Shown: positions 50,320 through 59,008, counted from the stretch's first letter. The stretch: DNA of 64,000 bases from RBG-16-66-20 sp964564865 (GCA_964564865.1 CAZMDA010000003.1:1-64000), one strand, 5' to 3'. The notes: generated from the sequence alone by a model not told the origin. Translations and numbers: made by a program.

Positions 50320-52388
50320 TGGCAGGCGCCCGCCTGGCCGCCGACATCGGCGGCACCTTCACCGACGTGGTGCTGGAGCACGGGGACCGCACGCACACCG
50401 CCAAGGTCCTCACCACGCCGCGCGCGCCCGAGGAAGGCATGCTCGCGGGCATCGCGCAGGTGCTCGCGGCGGCCGCGCTGTCGCCGGCGCAGGTCGGCGT
50501 GCTGATCCACGGCACCACGCTCGCCACCAATGCGCTCATCGAGAGGAAGGGCGCGCGCACCGCGCTCCTCACCACCGCGGGCTTCCGCGACGTGCTCGAG
50601 ATGGGCTACGAGAAGCGCTACGAGCACTACGACCTGGAGCTGGAGCTGCCCGCGCCGCTGGTGCCGCGCGAGCTGCGCTTCCCGGTCGCGGAGCGGGTCA
50701 CCGCGCGCGGCGAGGTCCGCGTGCCGCTGGACGAGGCCGCGCTCGCCGGCATCGCCGCCCGCCTGCGGCAGGCGCAGGTGGAGGCGGTCGCCATCGGCTT
50801 CCTGCACGCCTACGCCAACGACGCGCACGAGCGGCGCGCGGAGGCGCTGCTCGCCGCGGCGCTGCCGGAGGTCTCGATCACGCTGTCCTCCGCGGTCTGC
50901 CCCGAGATCCGCGAATACGAGCGCTTCTCCACCGCCTGCGCCAACGCGTACGTGCAGCCGCTCATGTCGAGCTACCTGGAGCGGCTTGCGGCGGAATTGA
51001 AGCGCCGCGGCTTCGCCTGCCCGCTGTACCTGATGACCTCCGGCGGCGGGCTCACCACGCTGGAGACCGCGCGCCGCTTCCCGGTGCGCCTGGTGGAATC
51101 CGGCCCGGCGGGCGGCGCCATCCTGTCGGCCGGCATCGCCCGCGAAGCGGGATTGCCGGACGTGCTGTCCTTCGACATGGGCGGCACCACGGCCAAGATC
51201 TGCTTCATCGGCGAGGGCCGGCCCGAGCGCTCGCGCAAGTTCGAGGTGGCGCGCGTCTGGCGCAACCTGAAGGGCAGCGGCCTGCCGGTGCGCATCCCGG
51301 TCACCGAGATGGTGGAGATCGGCGCCGGCGGCGGGTCGATCGCGCGCCTGGACGAGCTGGGCCGCATCCTGGTCGGGCCGCACAGCGCCGGCGCCGAGCC
51401 CGGTCCTGCCTGCTACCGGCGCGGCGGCACGGCGCCCACGGTCACCGACGCCAACGTCGTCCTCGGGCGCATCGACCCGGAGGCCTTCGCCGCCGGAACG
51501 CTGCGCCTGGACCGCACCGCGGCGCAGAAGGCGATCGCCACGGTGATCGGCGCGCCGCTGAAGCTGGACGCGAGCTGGGCGGCGGCCGGCGTGGGCGAGA
51601 TCGTCGAGGAGAACATGGCGAGCGCGGCGCGGGTGCACGCCATCGAGCGCGGGCGCGCGCCCGAGCGCTGCACCATGATCGCCTTCGGCGGCGCGGCGCC
51701 GCTGCACGCGGCGCGGCTGGCGGCCAAGCTGGGCATCGCGAAGGTCCTCGTGCCGGTGGACGCCAGCGTCGGCTCGGCGGTGGGCTTCCTGCGCGCGCCG
51801 GTGGCCTTCGAGGTGGCGCGCAGCCTCGCGCAGCGCGACGACGCTTTCGACGCGGCGGCCGTGAACCGGATGCTGGCGCGGATGGCGGAGGAAGCCGCCG
51901 CCATCGTCGCCGCCGGCGCCGGCGGCGCCCGGCTCGTCACCCAGCGCGCGGTCGAAATGCGCTACCTCGGGCAGGGCCACGAGCTCGCCATCCCGCTGCC
52001 GGACCGCGATCTCGCCGCCGGCGACGCGGCCCGGCTGCGCGAGGCCTATGAAACGCGCTACCAGGCGCGGTACGGCCTGCGCATCGCGGACGTGCCGGTG
52101 GAGTTCCTCACCTGGACGGTGACCGTGTCCACGCCGGAAGCGGCGGCGCCCGCGCCCGCCGCAGCGGTGAAGCATGCGCCGGCGGCGACGGACCGGCGGC
52201 AGGAAGTGTTCGACCCGGCCAGCGGAAAGCTGGAGAATCTGCCCGCGTACCGGCGCGCCGACCTCGGCGCGGGCGCGAACCTCGAGGGGCCCGCGCTGGT
52301 GGTGGAACCTCAGACGACGACCCTGGTGCCCGCGGGCTGGCGCGCCGCCGTCGGCGCCGCCGGGCACCTGATGCTGACGAGGACCTGA
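50319..52388 (+). CDS. HyuA-type hydantoinase/oxoprolinase subunit A
   Basis: 689 residues of the ASKHA-like N-terminal part (LAADIGGTFTDVVLEHGD, HGTTLATNALIERKGA) and the ATPase core (SFDMGGTTAKICFI, EIGAGGGSIARLD). The C-terminal part has RYLGQGHELAIPLP. It hydrolyses ATP to open a hydantoin-like or oxoproline ring, or carboxylates ketones, depending on the subfamily. It is fused by overlap to the aspartate-dehydrogenase-like gene upstream and shares its last base with hyuB. Confidence 0.92.
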   Translation: MAGARLAADIGGTFTDVVLEHGDRTHTAKVLTTPRAPEEGMLAGIAQVLAAAALSPAQVGVLIHGTTLATNALIERKGARTALLTTAGFRDVLEMGYEKRYEHYDLELELPAPLVPRELRFPVAERVTARGEVRVPLDEAALAGIAARLRQAQVEAVAIGFLHAYANDAHERRAEALLAAALPEVSITLSSAVCPEIREYERFSTACANAYVQPLMSSYLERLAAELKRRGFACPLYLMTSGGGLTTLETARRFPVRLVESGPAGGAILSAGIAREAGLPDVLSFDMGGTTAKICFIGEGRPERSRKFEVARVWRNLKGSGLPVRIPVTEMVEIGAGGGSIARLDELGRILVGPHSAGAEPGPACYRRGGTAPTVTDANVVLGRIDPEAFAAGTLRLDRTAAQKAIATVIGAPLKLDASWAAAGVGEIVEENMASAARVHAIERGRAPERCTMIAFGGAAPLHAARLAAKLGIAKVLVPVDASVGSAVGFLRAPVAFEVARSLAQRDDAFDAAAVNRMLARMAEEAAAIVAAGAGGARLVTQRAVEMRYLGQGHELAIPLPDRDLAAGDAARLREAYETRYQARYGLRIADVPVEFLTWTVTVSTPEAAAPAPAAAVKHAPAATDRRQEVFDPASGKLENLPAYRRADLGAGANLEGPALVVEPQTTTLVPAGWRAAVGAAGHLMLTRT

Positions 52389-53971
52389 TGGACATGGACA
52401 ACGGCGCGATGCGCGAAGAACTGGTGCGGCAGGTGCTGTGGAACCGCCTCATCGCCGTGGTGGAGGAGCAGGCCAACGTGCTGCTGAAGACCGCGTTCGG
52501 CGCCATCACGCGCGAGGCGGGCGACCTCTCGGCGGGCGTCTACGACACCAGGGGGCGGATGCTCGCGCAGGCGGTCACCGGCACCCCCGGCCACGTCAAC
52601 ACCATGGCCACCGCGGTGGCGCACTTCCTGGAGCGCTTCCCCGCGCACACGCTGAAGCCGGGCGACGTGCTGGTCACCAACGATCCGTGGATGGGCACCG
52701 GGCACCTGTTCGACTTCGTCACCGTGACGCCGGCGTTCCTGAAGGACCGCCTGATCGGCTTCTTCGCCTCCACCTGCCACGTCATCGACGTCGGCGGCCG
52801 CGGCTTCGTCGCCGAGGCGAGCTCGGTGTACGAGGAAGGCGTGCTCATCCCCCACATGAAGATGATGGCGGGCGGGAAACCGAACGAGACCTTCTTCGCC
52901 ATCCTGATGGCCAACTCGCGCGAGCCGCTGCAGGTGCGCGGCGACCTGCTCGGGCTGGTGTCGTGCAACGAGGTCGCGGCGCAGCGCCTGGCGGCGATGC
53001 TGGAGGAGTTCGGCCTCGCGGAACTGGACACGCTGGGCGAGCACATCATCGCCACCTCGCGCGCCTCGATGCTGGCGGCGATCCGCAGGCTGCCGCGCGG
53101 CGAATGGACCGCGTCCATGGCACTGGACGGCTACGAGGCGCCGATCGTGCTGCAGGCGACGCTGCGGGTGTCGGAGGCCGGCATCCACGTCGATTTCGCC
53201 GGCACCTCGCCCGCCTCGCGCTTCGGCATCAACTCGCCGCGCTGCTACACCGAGGCCTACACCTCGTTCGGCGTGAAGTGCATCGTCGCCCCGGGCATTC
53301 CGAACAACGCCGGGTCGCTGGAGCCGGTCACCATCTCCGCGCCCGAGGACTCCATCGTCAACCCGCTGCGGCCGCGCGCGGTGACCGCGCGCCACGTCAT
53401 CGGCCAGATGCTGCCGGAGCTGGTGTTCGACTGCTTCGACGCGCCGCTGGGCGGCAAGGTGCCCGCCGAGGGCGCCGGCAGCATGTGGATCCTGGGCATG
53501 GCCGGCGGCCCGCAGCTCGAGGGCGCGAAACCGGACGCGACGCGCTTCAACGTCATTTCCATCGGCATCGGCGGCATGGGCGCGCGGCCCGCCAAGCCGG
53601 GCCTGTCCACCACTGCCTTCCCCAGCGGCGTCGGCGCCATCCCGGTGGAGATCACCGAAGCGCAGTCGCCGCTGCTGTTCCGGCGCCGCGAGCTGGCCGA
53701 GGGCTCGGGCGGAACCGGAAGGCAAGACGGCGGGATGGGCGTGCGCATTGAGATCGAGAACACCGAGCCCGCGCCCTTCAGCATCGCCTGCGCCACTTTC
53801 GACCGCCGCCACCACCCGGCGCGCGGCCGCGCCGGCGGCGGCGACGGCGCGGTGGGCCGCGTCCTGCTCGCCAGCGGCAAGGTGCTGCCCGGCAAGGAAA
53901 CCTACGTGGTGCCCGCGGGGGACTGCTTGATCGCGGAAATGCCCGGCGGCGGCGGCTATGGACCGCGCTGA
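52388..53971 (+). CDS. HyuB-type hydantoinase/oxoprolinase subunit B
   Basis: 527 residues. It has the family pattern ITREAGDLSAGVYDTRGRML, GDVLVTNDPWMGTGHLFDF, DFAGTSPASRFGINSPRCYT, and GSGGTGRQDGGMGVRIEIE. It is the partner of HyuA, together forming an ATP-dependent cyclic-amide hydrolase or ketone carboxylase. The ATG shares its first base with the hyuA stop. The P450 gene starts inside its last 14 bases, so it is translated along with it. Confidence 0.92.
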   Translation: MDMDNGAMREELVRQVLWNRLIAVVEEQANVLLKTAFGAITREAGDLSAGVYDTRGRMLAQAVTGTPGHVNTMATAVAHFLERFPAHTLKPGDVLVTNDPWMGTGHLFDFVTVTPAFLKDRLIGFFASTCHVIDVGGRGFVAEASSVYEEGVLIPHMKMMAGGKPNETFFAILMANSREPLQVRGDLLGLVSCNEVAAQRLAAMLEEFGLAELDTLGEHIIATSRASMLAAIRRLPRGEWTASMALDGYEAPIVLQATLRVSEAGIHVDFAGTSPASRFGINSPRCYTEAYTSFGVKCIVAPGIPNNAGSLEPVTISAPEDSIVNPLRPRAVTARHVIGQMLPELVFDCFDAPLGGKVPAEGAGSMWILGMAGGPQLEGAKPDATRFNVISIGIGGMGARPAKPGLSTTAFPSGVGAIPVEITEAQSPLLFRRRELAEGSGGTGRQDGGMGVRIEIENTEPAPFSIACATFDRRHHPARGRAGGGDGAVGRVLLASGKVLPGKETYVVPAGDCLIAEMPGGGGYGPR

Positions 53972-55343
53972 GGGCATGGAGGCCCCGCGCATCGACTTCC
54001 CGCCGATGGAGGGCGCGCCGGCGCTCGCGCGCTGGCTGGGCCTCGCGCCCCGCTTCGATGTCATGGCGACCCTGGAGAAGGGCCCGATCTGCTACACCCG
54101 GCTGCTGGGCAAGCGCATCTACTTCGTCAACGACGCCGAGTACGTCAAGCGTATCCTGCTGGACAACGTCGCCAACTACCCGAAGTCGGTCACCTACCGC
54201 AACAACCTGCGCCCCTTCCTCGGCGACGGCCTGCTGATATCGGAAGGCGAGTTCTGGAAGCGCCAGCGGCGCCTGGCGCAGCCCGCGTTCCACCTGCGGC
54301 GCCTGAAGGTGCTCGCCGGGGCGATGGCGGACTGCTCGACCCGCATGACCGCGGCCTGGGAACACGGCCGCGTCATCGACGCCCTGTCGGCGATGAACGC
54401 GGTGACCATGGACATCGTGGCGCGGACCCTGTTCGGCGCCGACGTCAGCGGCGACATCAAGGCGGTGTACGACGCCATGACCGTGCTGGGCGAGGAAACC
54501 GGGCGCATCCGCCCCACGGCGTTCTTCGAGCTGCCGGAATTCGTCACCCGCCCGCGCGGGCGGGCGTTCGCGCAGGCCGTGGCGACGCTGGACTCGATCG
54601 TGAACCGCATCGTCTCGGAGCGCCGCGCCGACATGGAGAAGGGCGGCGCGCCCCGCGACGACCTGCTCACCATGCTTCTGGAGGCGCGCGACGAGGAATC
54701 CGGCCAGGGCATGACCGACAGGCAGCTGCGCGACGAACTGGTGACGCTGTTCCTCGCCGGGCACGAGACCACCGCCATCGCGCTCACCTGGACCTTCCAC
54801 CTGCTGGCGCAGAACCCGCGCGTCGAGGGCGTGCTGCAGGCCGAGGTGGACGAGGTGCTGGGCGACCGCGCCGCGCCGGCCTTCGACGACCTCGAGCGCC
54901 TGCCCTACGCGCGCATGGTCGCCGAGGAGGCCATGCGCCTGTATCCGCCGGCCTATGTCTTTTCCCGCCGCGCCGCGGGCGAGGACCGGCTCGGTCCCTA
55001 CCGCATGCCCGCCGGCGCCCACATCGTCATCAGCCCCTACGCCCTGCACCGCCGGCCCGACTACTGGCCGGAGCCCGAGGGCTTCTGGCCCGAGCGCTTC
55101 GCGCCGGGCGCGCGCACCGATCGGCCGAAGATGGCCTACCTGCCCTTCGGCGGCGGGCCGCGCATCTGCATCGGCAACTCATTCGCCATGATGGAGCACG
55201 CCATCGTGCTCGCCACCGTCGTCCGGCGCTGGCGGCTGGAATCCATCCCGGGACGGGAGGTGAAGACCGAGCCGCGCATCACGCTCAGGCCGCGCGGCGG
55301 GCTGCCGATGCGGCTGCTGCGGCGGAATCCGCCCCAAATGTAA
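53958..55343 (+). CDS. Cytochrome P450
   Basis: 461 residues. The oxygen-binding I-helix is AGHETT (267-272), the K-helix ExxR is Glu324-Arg327 (EEAMR), PERF follows at 378-381, and the heme ligand is Cys404 in FGGGPRICIG. It resembles CYP110/CYP4-like fatty-acid hydroxylases. No membrane anchor, so it is soluble and needs a ferredoxin and reductase; the fpr at 62756 could serve. ATG 53958 overlaps hyuB, with ATG 53976 as alternative. The stop codon lies inside a long palindrome. Confidence 0.93.
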   Translation: MDRAEGMEAPRIDFPPMEGAPALARWLGLAPRFDVMATLEKGPICYTRLLGKRIYFVNDAEYVKRILLDNVANYPKSVTYRNNLRPFLGDGLLISEGEFWKRQRRLAQPAFHLRRLKVLAGAMADCSTRMTAAWEHGRVIDALSAMNAVTMDIVARTLFGADVSGDIKAVYDAMTVLGEETGRIRPTAFFELPEFVTRPRGRAFAQAVATLDSIVNRIVSERRADMEKGGAPRDDLLTMLLEARDEESGQGMTDRQLRDELVTLFLAGHETTAIALTWTFHLLAQNPRVEGVLQAEVDEVLGDRAAPAFDDLERLPYARMVAEEAMRLYPPAYVFSRRAAGEDRLGPYRMPAGAHIVISPYALHRRPDYWPEPEGFWPERFAPGARTDRPKMAYLPFGGGPRICIGNSFAMMEHAIVLATVVRRWRLESIPGREVKTEPRITLRPRGGLPMRLLRRNPPQM

Positions 55344-55359
55344 CCGATCGGTTACATTT
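55336..55359. promoter_or_regulatory. 24-base perfect palindrome centred on ACCGATCGGT
   Basis: Core TGTAACCGATCGGTTACA extended by AAA on the left and TTT on the right. It covers the P450 stop and the TTG start of the next gene. The size fits a TetR-family operator. A close relative lies at 56497-56516. Confidence 0.65.
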
Positions 55360-55705
55360 GCCCTTGCCCGCCCCCGTGATCGAAGTCATCTACCTCGGCA
55401 CCGACGACTGCTTCTACTGCCAGCACTGGCAGGCGGCGCGCAAGCCGGAACTGCTCGCGCTGCTGCGCGGCCGCCAGGCCCGCTTGGTCGAGATCAAGGG
55501 CGACACCCAGGACCAGCCGATCACCGCGCGCCACTATGCGCCTTCGCAGCTGTGGCTGCACCGCGACATCGGCGACGTGCGCGGGGTGCCGCGCTTCCTG
55601 CTGGTGGTGGACGGCAAGGTGGTGCTGCGGGTGCACGGCACCTCGAACTACAGCGCGATCCTGGAGCCGCGCCTGCGCGCGGAACTGGCGCGGCAGCGGC
55701 AATGA
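55358..55705 (+). CDS. Thioredoxin-fold protein with CxxC
   Basis: 115 residues from TTG 55358, or about 109 from GTG 55376. It has the thioredoxin pattern: strand VIEVIYLGTDDC, redox motif CFYC (about 18-21), GVPRFLLVVDGKVV with a Pro in the cis-Pro position (VP). It has no signal peptide from the TTG start. It may reduce disulfides or glutathionylated partners in the cytosol. The start lies at the edge of the palindrome and it overlaps the hydrolase by four bases. Confidence 0.75.
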   Translation: MPLPAPVIEVIYLGTDDCFYCQHWQAARKPELLALLRGRQARLVEIKGDTQDQPITARHYAPSQLWLHRDIGDVRGVPRFLLVVDGKVVLRVHGTSNYSAILEPRLRAELARQRQ

Positions 55706-56553
55706 GCCGCCTGCATCGCCTGCTGCGCAAGCCCTTCTTCGGCCGCTTCGAGGTGCCGTGGACCTGGCCGCCGAACGCCGCGCCGGAGACCTGGGAGCGC
55801 GTCGCCATCGCGAGCGGCAACGGCGCGCGACTGGCGGGATTGTGGCGTCCAGCGCCGGGCGCGGCGGCCGGCACCCTGGTCCTCGCGCATCCGATGGGCA
55901 AGGCGGCCAAGGGCTTCTGGATCCGCCACGGCCACGCCGACCTGTTCCGCGACGCCGGCTACAACGTCCTGCTGTTCGACGCCAACGGCTTCGGCGAGAG
56001 CCGCGCAATGTCCTTCGACTATCCGGCCGACATCCTCGCCGCGGGACAGTGGGCCAGGGACCGCGCGCCGGCGCTGCCGGTCGGCCTGGTCGGCGCCTCG
56101 TTCGGCGCCGGATGGGGACTGTGCGCCATGGCGCGGGCGGGAAGTCCCTATCGCGCAGCGGTCCTGGAGGCCGCGTTCCCGAGCCTGCCGGAATTCTGGC
56201 GCCACTATCCGGTCGCCCACGCCTTCCTGAAGGCCTCGCAGGTGGTCTGGCCCTCGATCGAGCGCGAGCTGCGGCCGGAGCGCGAGGCCGCCCGCGTCCT
56301 GGGCAGGCCCGGCGTGCTGCTGGTCTACGGCGACAAGGACCGGTTCACGCCTCCGGCGCACGGCGAACGCCTCATGAAGGCCTTCGGCGACGCCGCCCGC
56401 GTGGAGATGTGCGTGCTTCCGGGCATCGACCACACCTATGCCTTCCGGGATGCGGCCGAGGCCTACGCCGCGCGCGTGCTGCCGTTCCTCGGCAAGATGT
56501 TACCGATCGGTAACATTGCGCCCGCCCCCGCGCCCGCTAGCTCGAGGGCGTGA
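55702..56553 (+). CDS. Alpha/beta hydrolase
   Basis: 283 residues. It has the oxyanion loop LVLAHPMGKAAKGFW, the nucleophile elbow GASFGAGWG (Ser), acid Asp in YGDKDRFTPP and His in GIDHTYAF. The ATG overlaps the thioredoxin-like stop (ATGA). The family homology probably ends near VLPFLGKM; the last dozen residues (IGNIAPAPAPASSRA) are encoded by the second palindrome and what follows, so this tail may be non-conserved. It is convergent with the sulfatase gene, overlapping by 17 bases. Confidence 0.78.
   Translation: MSRLHRLLRKPFFGRFEVPWTWPPNAAPETWERVAIASGNGARLAGLWRPAPGAAAGTLVLAHPMGKAAKGFWIRHGHADLFRDAGYNVLLFDANGFGESRAMSFDYPADILAAGQWARDRAPALPVGLVGASFGAGWGLCAMARAGSPYRAAVLEAAFPSLPEFWRHYPVAHAFLKASQVVWPSIERELRPEREAARVLGRPGVLLVYGDKDRFTPPAHGERLMKAFGDAARVEMCVLPGIDHTYAFRDAAEAYAARVLPFLGKMLPIGNIAPAPAPASSRA
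56497..56516. promoter_or_regulatory. 20-base perfect palindrome ATGTTACCGATCGGTAACAT
   Basis: Shares the core ACCGATCGGT with the palindrome at 55336. It lies inside the 3' end of the hydrolase gene, where no promoter is expected. Its role is unclear. Confidence 0.55.
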
Positions 56554-57862
56554 CCAGGTCGGCCTTCGTCGCCGGCACCGAGAAGCGCGCGCCGGGGTGC
56601 GCCGGCAGCGATGCCTCCCAGGCCGCGACCTTCGCCCGCATCGCCGCCAGCCGCTTCGGATCCCGCGCGCCCAGGTTCGCGCGCTCGCGCTCGTCGCGGG
56701 CGAGGTTGAACAGGAACTCGTTGTCCTCGACCGAGAGGTACTTCCAGTCCCCGGCGCGCAGCGCCTTCTGCTCGCGGTAGAGCATCTTCCAGTACAGCTC
56801 GCGCGCGAAGGTCTTCTTCGGGTCGCGCAGCACCTTCATGAGGCTGCGGCCATCGAGCGGATAGTCGCGGTGCGGCTTGACGCCCGCCGCCTCGAGGAAC
56901 GTGGCCACCCAGTCCATGGTGACCGCCTGCTGCGCGGTGACGCCGCCCTTCTTCACCACCGCAGGCCAGCGCACGATGTAGGGCACGCGGATGCCGCCCT
57001 CCAGCAGGTCCATCTTCTTTCCCACCAGCGGCCAGGTGTCCGAGAAGCGCTCGCCGCCGTTGTCGCTGGTGAAGACGACGACGGTGTTGCGCTCGGCCTG
57101 CGCCGCCTTCAGCGCGGCGAGGATGCGGCCGATGCCCTCGTCCATCTGCCGGATCATGGTGAGGTAGGTGGCCACCGAGCCGCCGTCGAAGTGGTAGATC
57201 TTCCCCAGCCGCCGCGATTCGGCGGCATCCGCGCGCGTCACCCACGGCCAGTGCGGCGCGTTGTAGTGCACCGAGAGCAGGAACGGGGACTTGCCCTTGC
57301 GGCGGATGAAGTCCACCGCGCGCGCCGAGATGAGGTCGGTGAGGTAGCCCTTCTCGTGCGTTTCCCGCTCGCCGTCCCACAGGTCGTGGTTGCCCGCGGT
57401 GTCGCGGTGGGTGTGGTAGTCCATGCCGCCCGAGAGCGCGCCCCAGAACTCCTGGTAGCCGCTCTTCAGCGGCCCGAAGTGCGGCGGGTAGCCCAGGTGC
57501 CACTTGCCCACCAGCGCGGTGGCATAGCCCGCGTCGCGCAGCAGCGACGGCAGCGTCGGGTGCGACGGCGGCAGGCCCAGGTCCGGGTTGCCGCGCGCGT
57601 CGCTGCGGATGGGCTCGTCGGCGCCGCCGCGCAGCCGGTGCTGCCAGCGCCCGGTCATCAACGCGAAGCGCGTGGGCGAGCAGACGCAGGAATTGGCGTA
57701 GCCCTGCGTGAAGCGCAGTCCCTCGCGGGCCATGCGGTCCAGGTTGGGCGAGCAGGTGTCGAAGGGCGCGCCGCTGGCGCGCGGACGGCCGCCATAGCAA
57801 CCCAGGTCGGCGTAGCCGAGGTCGTCGGCCAGGATGAAGACGAAGCTCGGGCGGGATTCCAT
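56537..57862 (-). CDS. Sulfatase (arylsulfatase A type)
   Basis: 441 residues. Metal Asp pair is in FILADDLGYADLG, formylglycine motif CSPTRFALMTG with Cys61, LVGKWHLGYPPHFGP, then VVFTSDNGGERFS and SARAVDFI. It is a Cys-type sulfatase needing formylglycine modification. No signal peptide, so it is probably cytosolic, unlike the usual periplasmic family members. A TAGATT box lies seven bases before the ATG. The other sulfatase (31214) is only distantly similar, so they should have different substrates. Confidence 0.9.
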   Translation of the reverse strand: MESRPSFVFILADDLGYADLGCYGGRPRASGAPFDTCSPNLDRMAREGLRFTQGYANSCVCSPTRFALMTGRWQHRLRGGADEPIRSDARGNPDLGLPPSHPTLPSLLRDAGYATALVGKWHLGYPPHFGPLKSGYQEFWGALSGGMDYHTHRDTAGNHDLWDGERETHEKGYLTDLISARAVDFIRRKGKSPFLLSVHYNAPHWPWVTRADAAESRRLGKIYHFDGGSVATYLTMIRQMDEGIGRILAALKAAQAERNTVVVFTSDNGGERFSDTWPLVGKKMDLLEGGIRVPYIVRWPAVVKKGGVTAQQAVTMDWVATFLEAAGVKPHRDYPLDGRSLMKVLRDPKKTFARELYWKMLYREQKALRAGDWKYLSVEDNEFLFNLARDERERANLGARDPKRLAAMRAKVAAWEASLPAHPGARFSVPATKADLVTPSS

Positions 57863-57869
57863 CCCGCCG

Positions 57870-57875
57870 AATCTA
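57870..57875 (-). promoter_or_regulatory. -10 box TAGATT before the sulfatase gene
   Basis: Minus-strand TAGATT ends seven bases before ATG 57862, with no ribosome site. It falls at the 3' end of the upstream TPR gene. Confidence 0.4.
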
Positions 57876-57877
57876 GC

Positions 57878-58363
57878 CTACTTCCGGACCTGCTTCGACT
57901 CGTAGGCCGAAACGGCCTTCTTCAGGTCGCTGTACTCGGGGCAGCCGAACCGGCACAGGCCGTCCAGCGCCTTGAGGTGGTCCTTCGCCTTGGGCAGGTT
58001 GCCCACCAGCAGGTAGGCCTCGCCGATGTACTCGTGCGCGCCGCGGTGCTTCGCATCCAGCCTGAGCGCCTCGTTGTAGTGCTTGAACACCAGGTCCATC
58101 TCCTTCGTCCCGGCCTTGCGCAGCGCGTAGGCGTACAGGTTGTGGTAGTCCGCGCTCGCCTGGGCCTGCTTGTCCGCGGCCAGCGCATCGCGCAGGATGC
58201 CCTGCGCGCCCGTCCAATCCTGTTTCGCGATCGCGGCCCGCGCCGCCTCCAGCTTCCCGTCCTTGTCCTTCTCCGGCGGCGGGCTGGGCGGGGTGTCGGC
58301 CGCCTGTACCGACAGCGCCGCGAACAGGGCTAAGATGGCTGCATGGTGCATCGCGCTTCTCAT
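57878..58363 (-). CDS. Exported TPR-like protein
   Basis: 161 residues with a signal peptide (MRSAMHHAAILALFAALSVQA), then a Pro/Lys linker and about three TPR-like helical repeats (LEAARAAIAKQDWTGAQGIL, YHNLYAYALRKAGTKEMDLVFKHYNEALRLD, AHEYIGEAYLLVGNLPKAKDHLKALD). Two Cys (CRFGCPEY) could form a disulfide. It should act as a scaffold in the periplasm. Its first 21 bases overlap the start of the divergent TPR gene, so the two promoters lie inside each other's genes. Confidence 0.7.
   Translation of the reverse strand: MRSAMHHAAILALFAALSVQAADTPPSPPPEKDKDGKLEAARAAIAKQDWTGAQGILRDALAADKQAQASADYHNLYAYALRKAGTKEMDLVFKHYNEALRLDAKHRGAHEYIGEAYLLVGNLPKAKDHLKALDGLCRFGCPEYSDLKKAVSAYESKQVRK
58331..58336 (+). 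promoter_or_regulatory. -10 box TAAGAT before the plus-strand TPR gene
   Basis: TAAGAT ends six bases before ATG 58343, inside the divergent TPR gene. No ribosome site, so it is probably leaderless. Confidence 0.45.
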
Positions 58364-59008
58364 GGCTGGTTCCTCCGGCTGGTCCTGGTGGCAACGTTAA
58401 CATGCGCCGCGCCCGCCGCATTCCCCGCGCCCGCCAGCCGCGAGGCGGCCCTGGCCGACCTTGAGCATTCCGTCACGGAACGCCGTGCCGAGGCCGTGGC
58501 CTGGATTGCCAACCACGGCACCCAGGCCGACCAGCCCCTGCTGCTCAAGCGCCTGCGCGACGAAAGCGCCGTCGTGCGCGGCTTCGCCGAGCAGGGCCTG
58601 TGGCTGCTGTGGAGCCGCTCGGGCGAGCCCGAGGTGGACCGCCTGATGGTCGCCGGCGTGGAACACATGCAGGCGGGCGCGCACGCGCGGGCGGTCGCCG
58701 CCTTCAGCGAGGTGATCCGGCGGCGCCCCGACTTCGCGGAAGGCTGGAACAAGCGCGCCACCGCGCACTACCTCGCGGGCGACTTCCGGCAGTCGATGGC
58801 CGACTGCGACGAGGTGCTCAAGCGCAACCCCCAGCACTTCGGCGCGCTGTCCGGCTACGGCCAGATCTGGTTCCAGCTGGAGGACTTCGAGCAGGCGCTG
58901 CAGTGGTGGAAGCGCGCGCTCGCGGTCAACCCGAACATGGTCGGGGTGGAAATCAACATCCGGATGACCGAGGAGCGGCTCCGGCAAAGGCGCGGCCGAC
59001 CGATCTAG
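58343..59008 (+). CDS. Exported TPR protein
   Basis: 221 residues with a signal peptide (about 29 residues, ending PAAFPAPA), a helical segment (HSVTERRAEAVAWIANHGTQADQ, likely HEAT-like), and three TPRs (about 105-205: GVEHMQAGAHARAVAAFSEVIRRRPDF, GWNKRATAHYLAGDFRQSMADCDEV, FGALSGYGQIWFQLEDFEQAL). It should be a periplasmic scaffold. It overlaps the convergent GGDEF gene by four bases at its end. Confidence 0.72.
   Translation: MVHRASHGWFLRLVLVATLTCAAPAAFPAPASREAALADLEHSVTERRAEAVAWIANHGTQADQPLLLKRLRDESAVVRGFAEQGLWLLWSRSGEPEVDRLMVAGVEHMQAGAHARAVAAFSEVIRRRPDFAEGWNKRATAHYLAGDFRQSMADCDEVLKRNPQHFGALSGYGQIWFQLEDFEQALQWWKRALAVNPNMVGVEINIRMTEERLRQRRGRPI

Noticed and set aside
56497..56516. Palindrome as a bidirectional terminator between the convergent hydrolase and sulfatase genes
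   Set aside because: It has no loop, is AT/GC mixed, and lacks T-runs; it also matches the operator-like palindrome at 55336.
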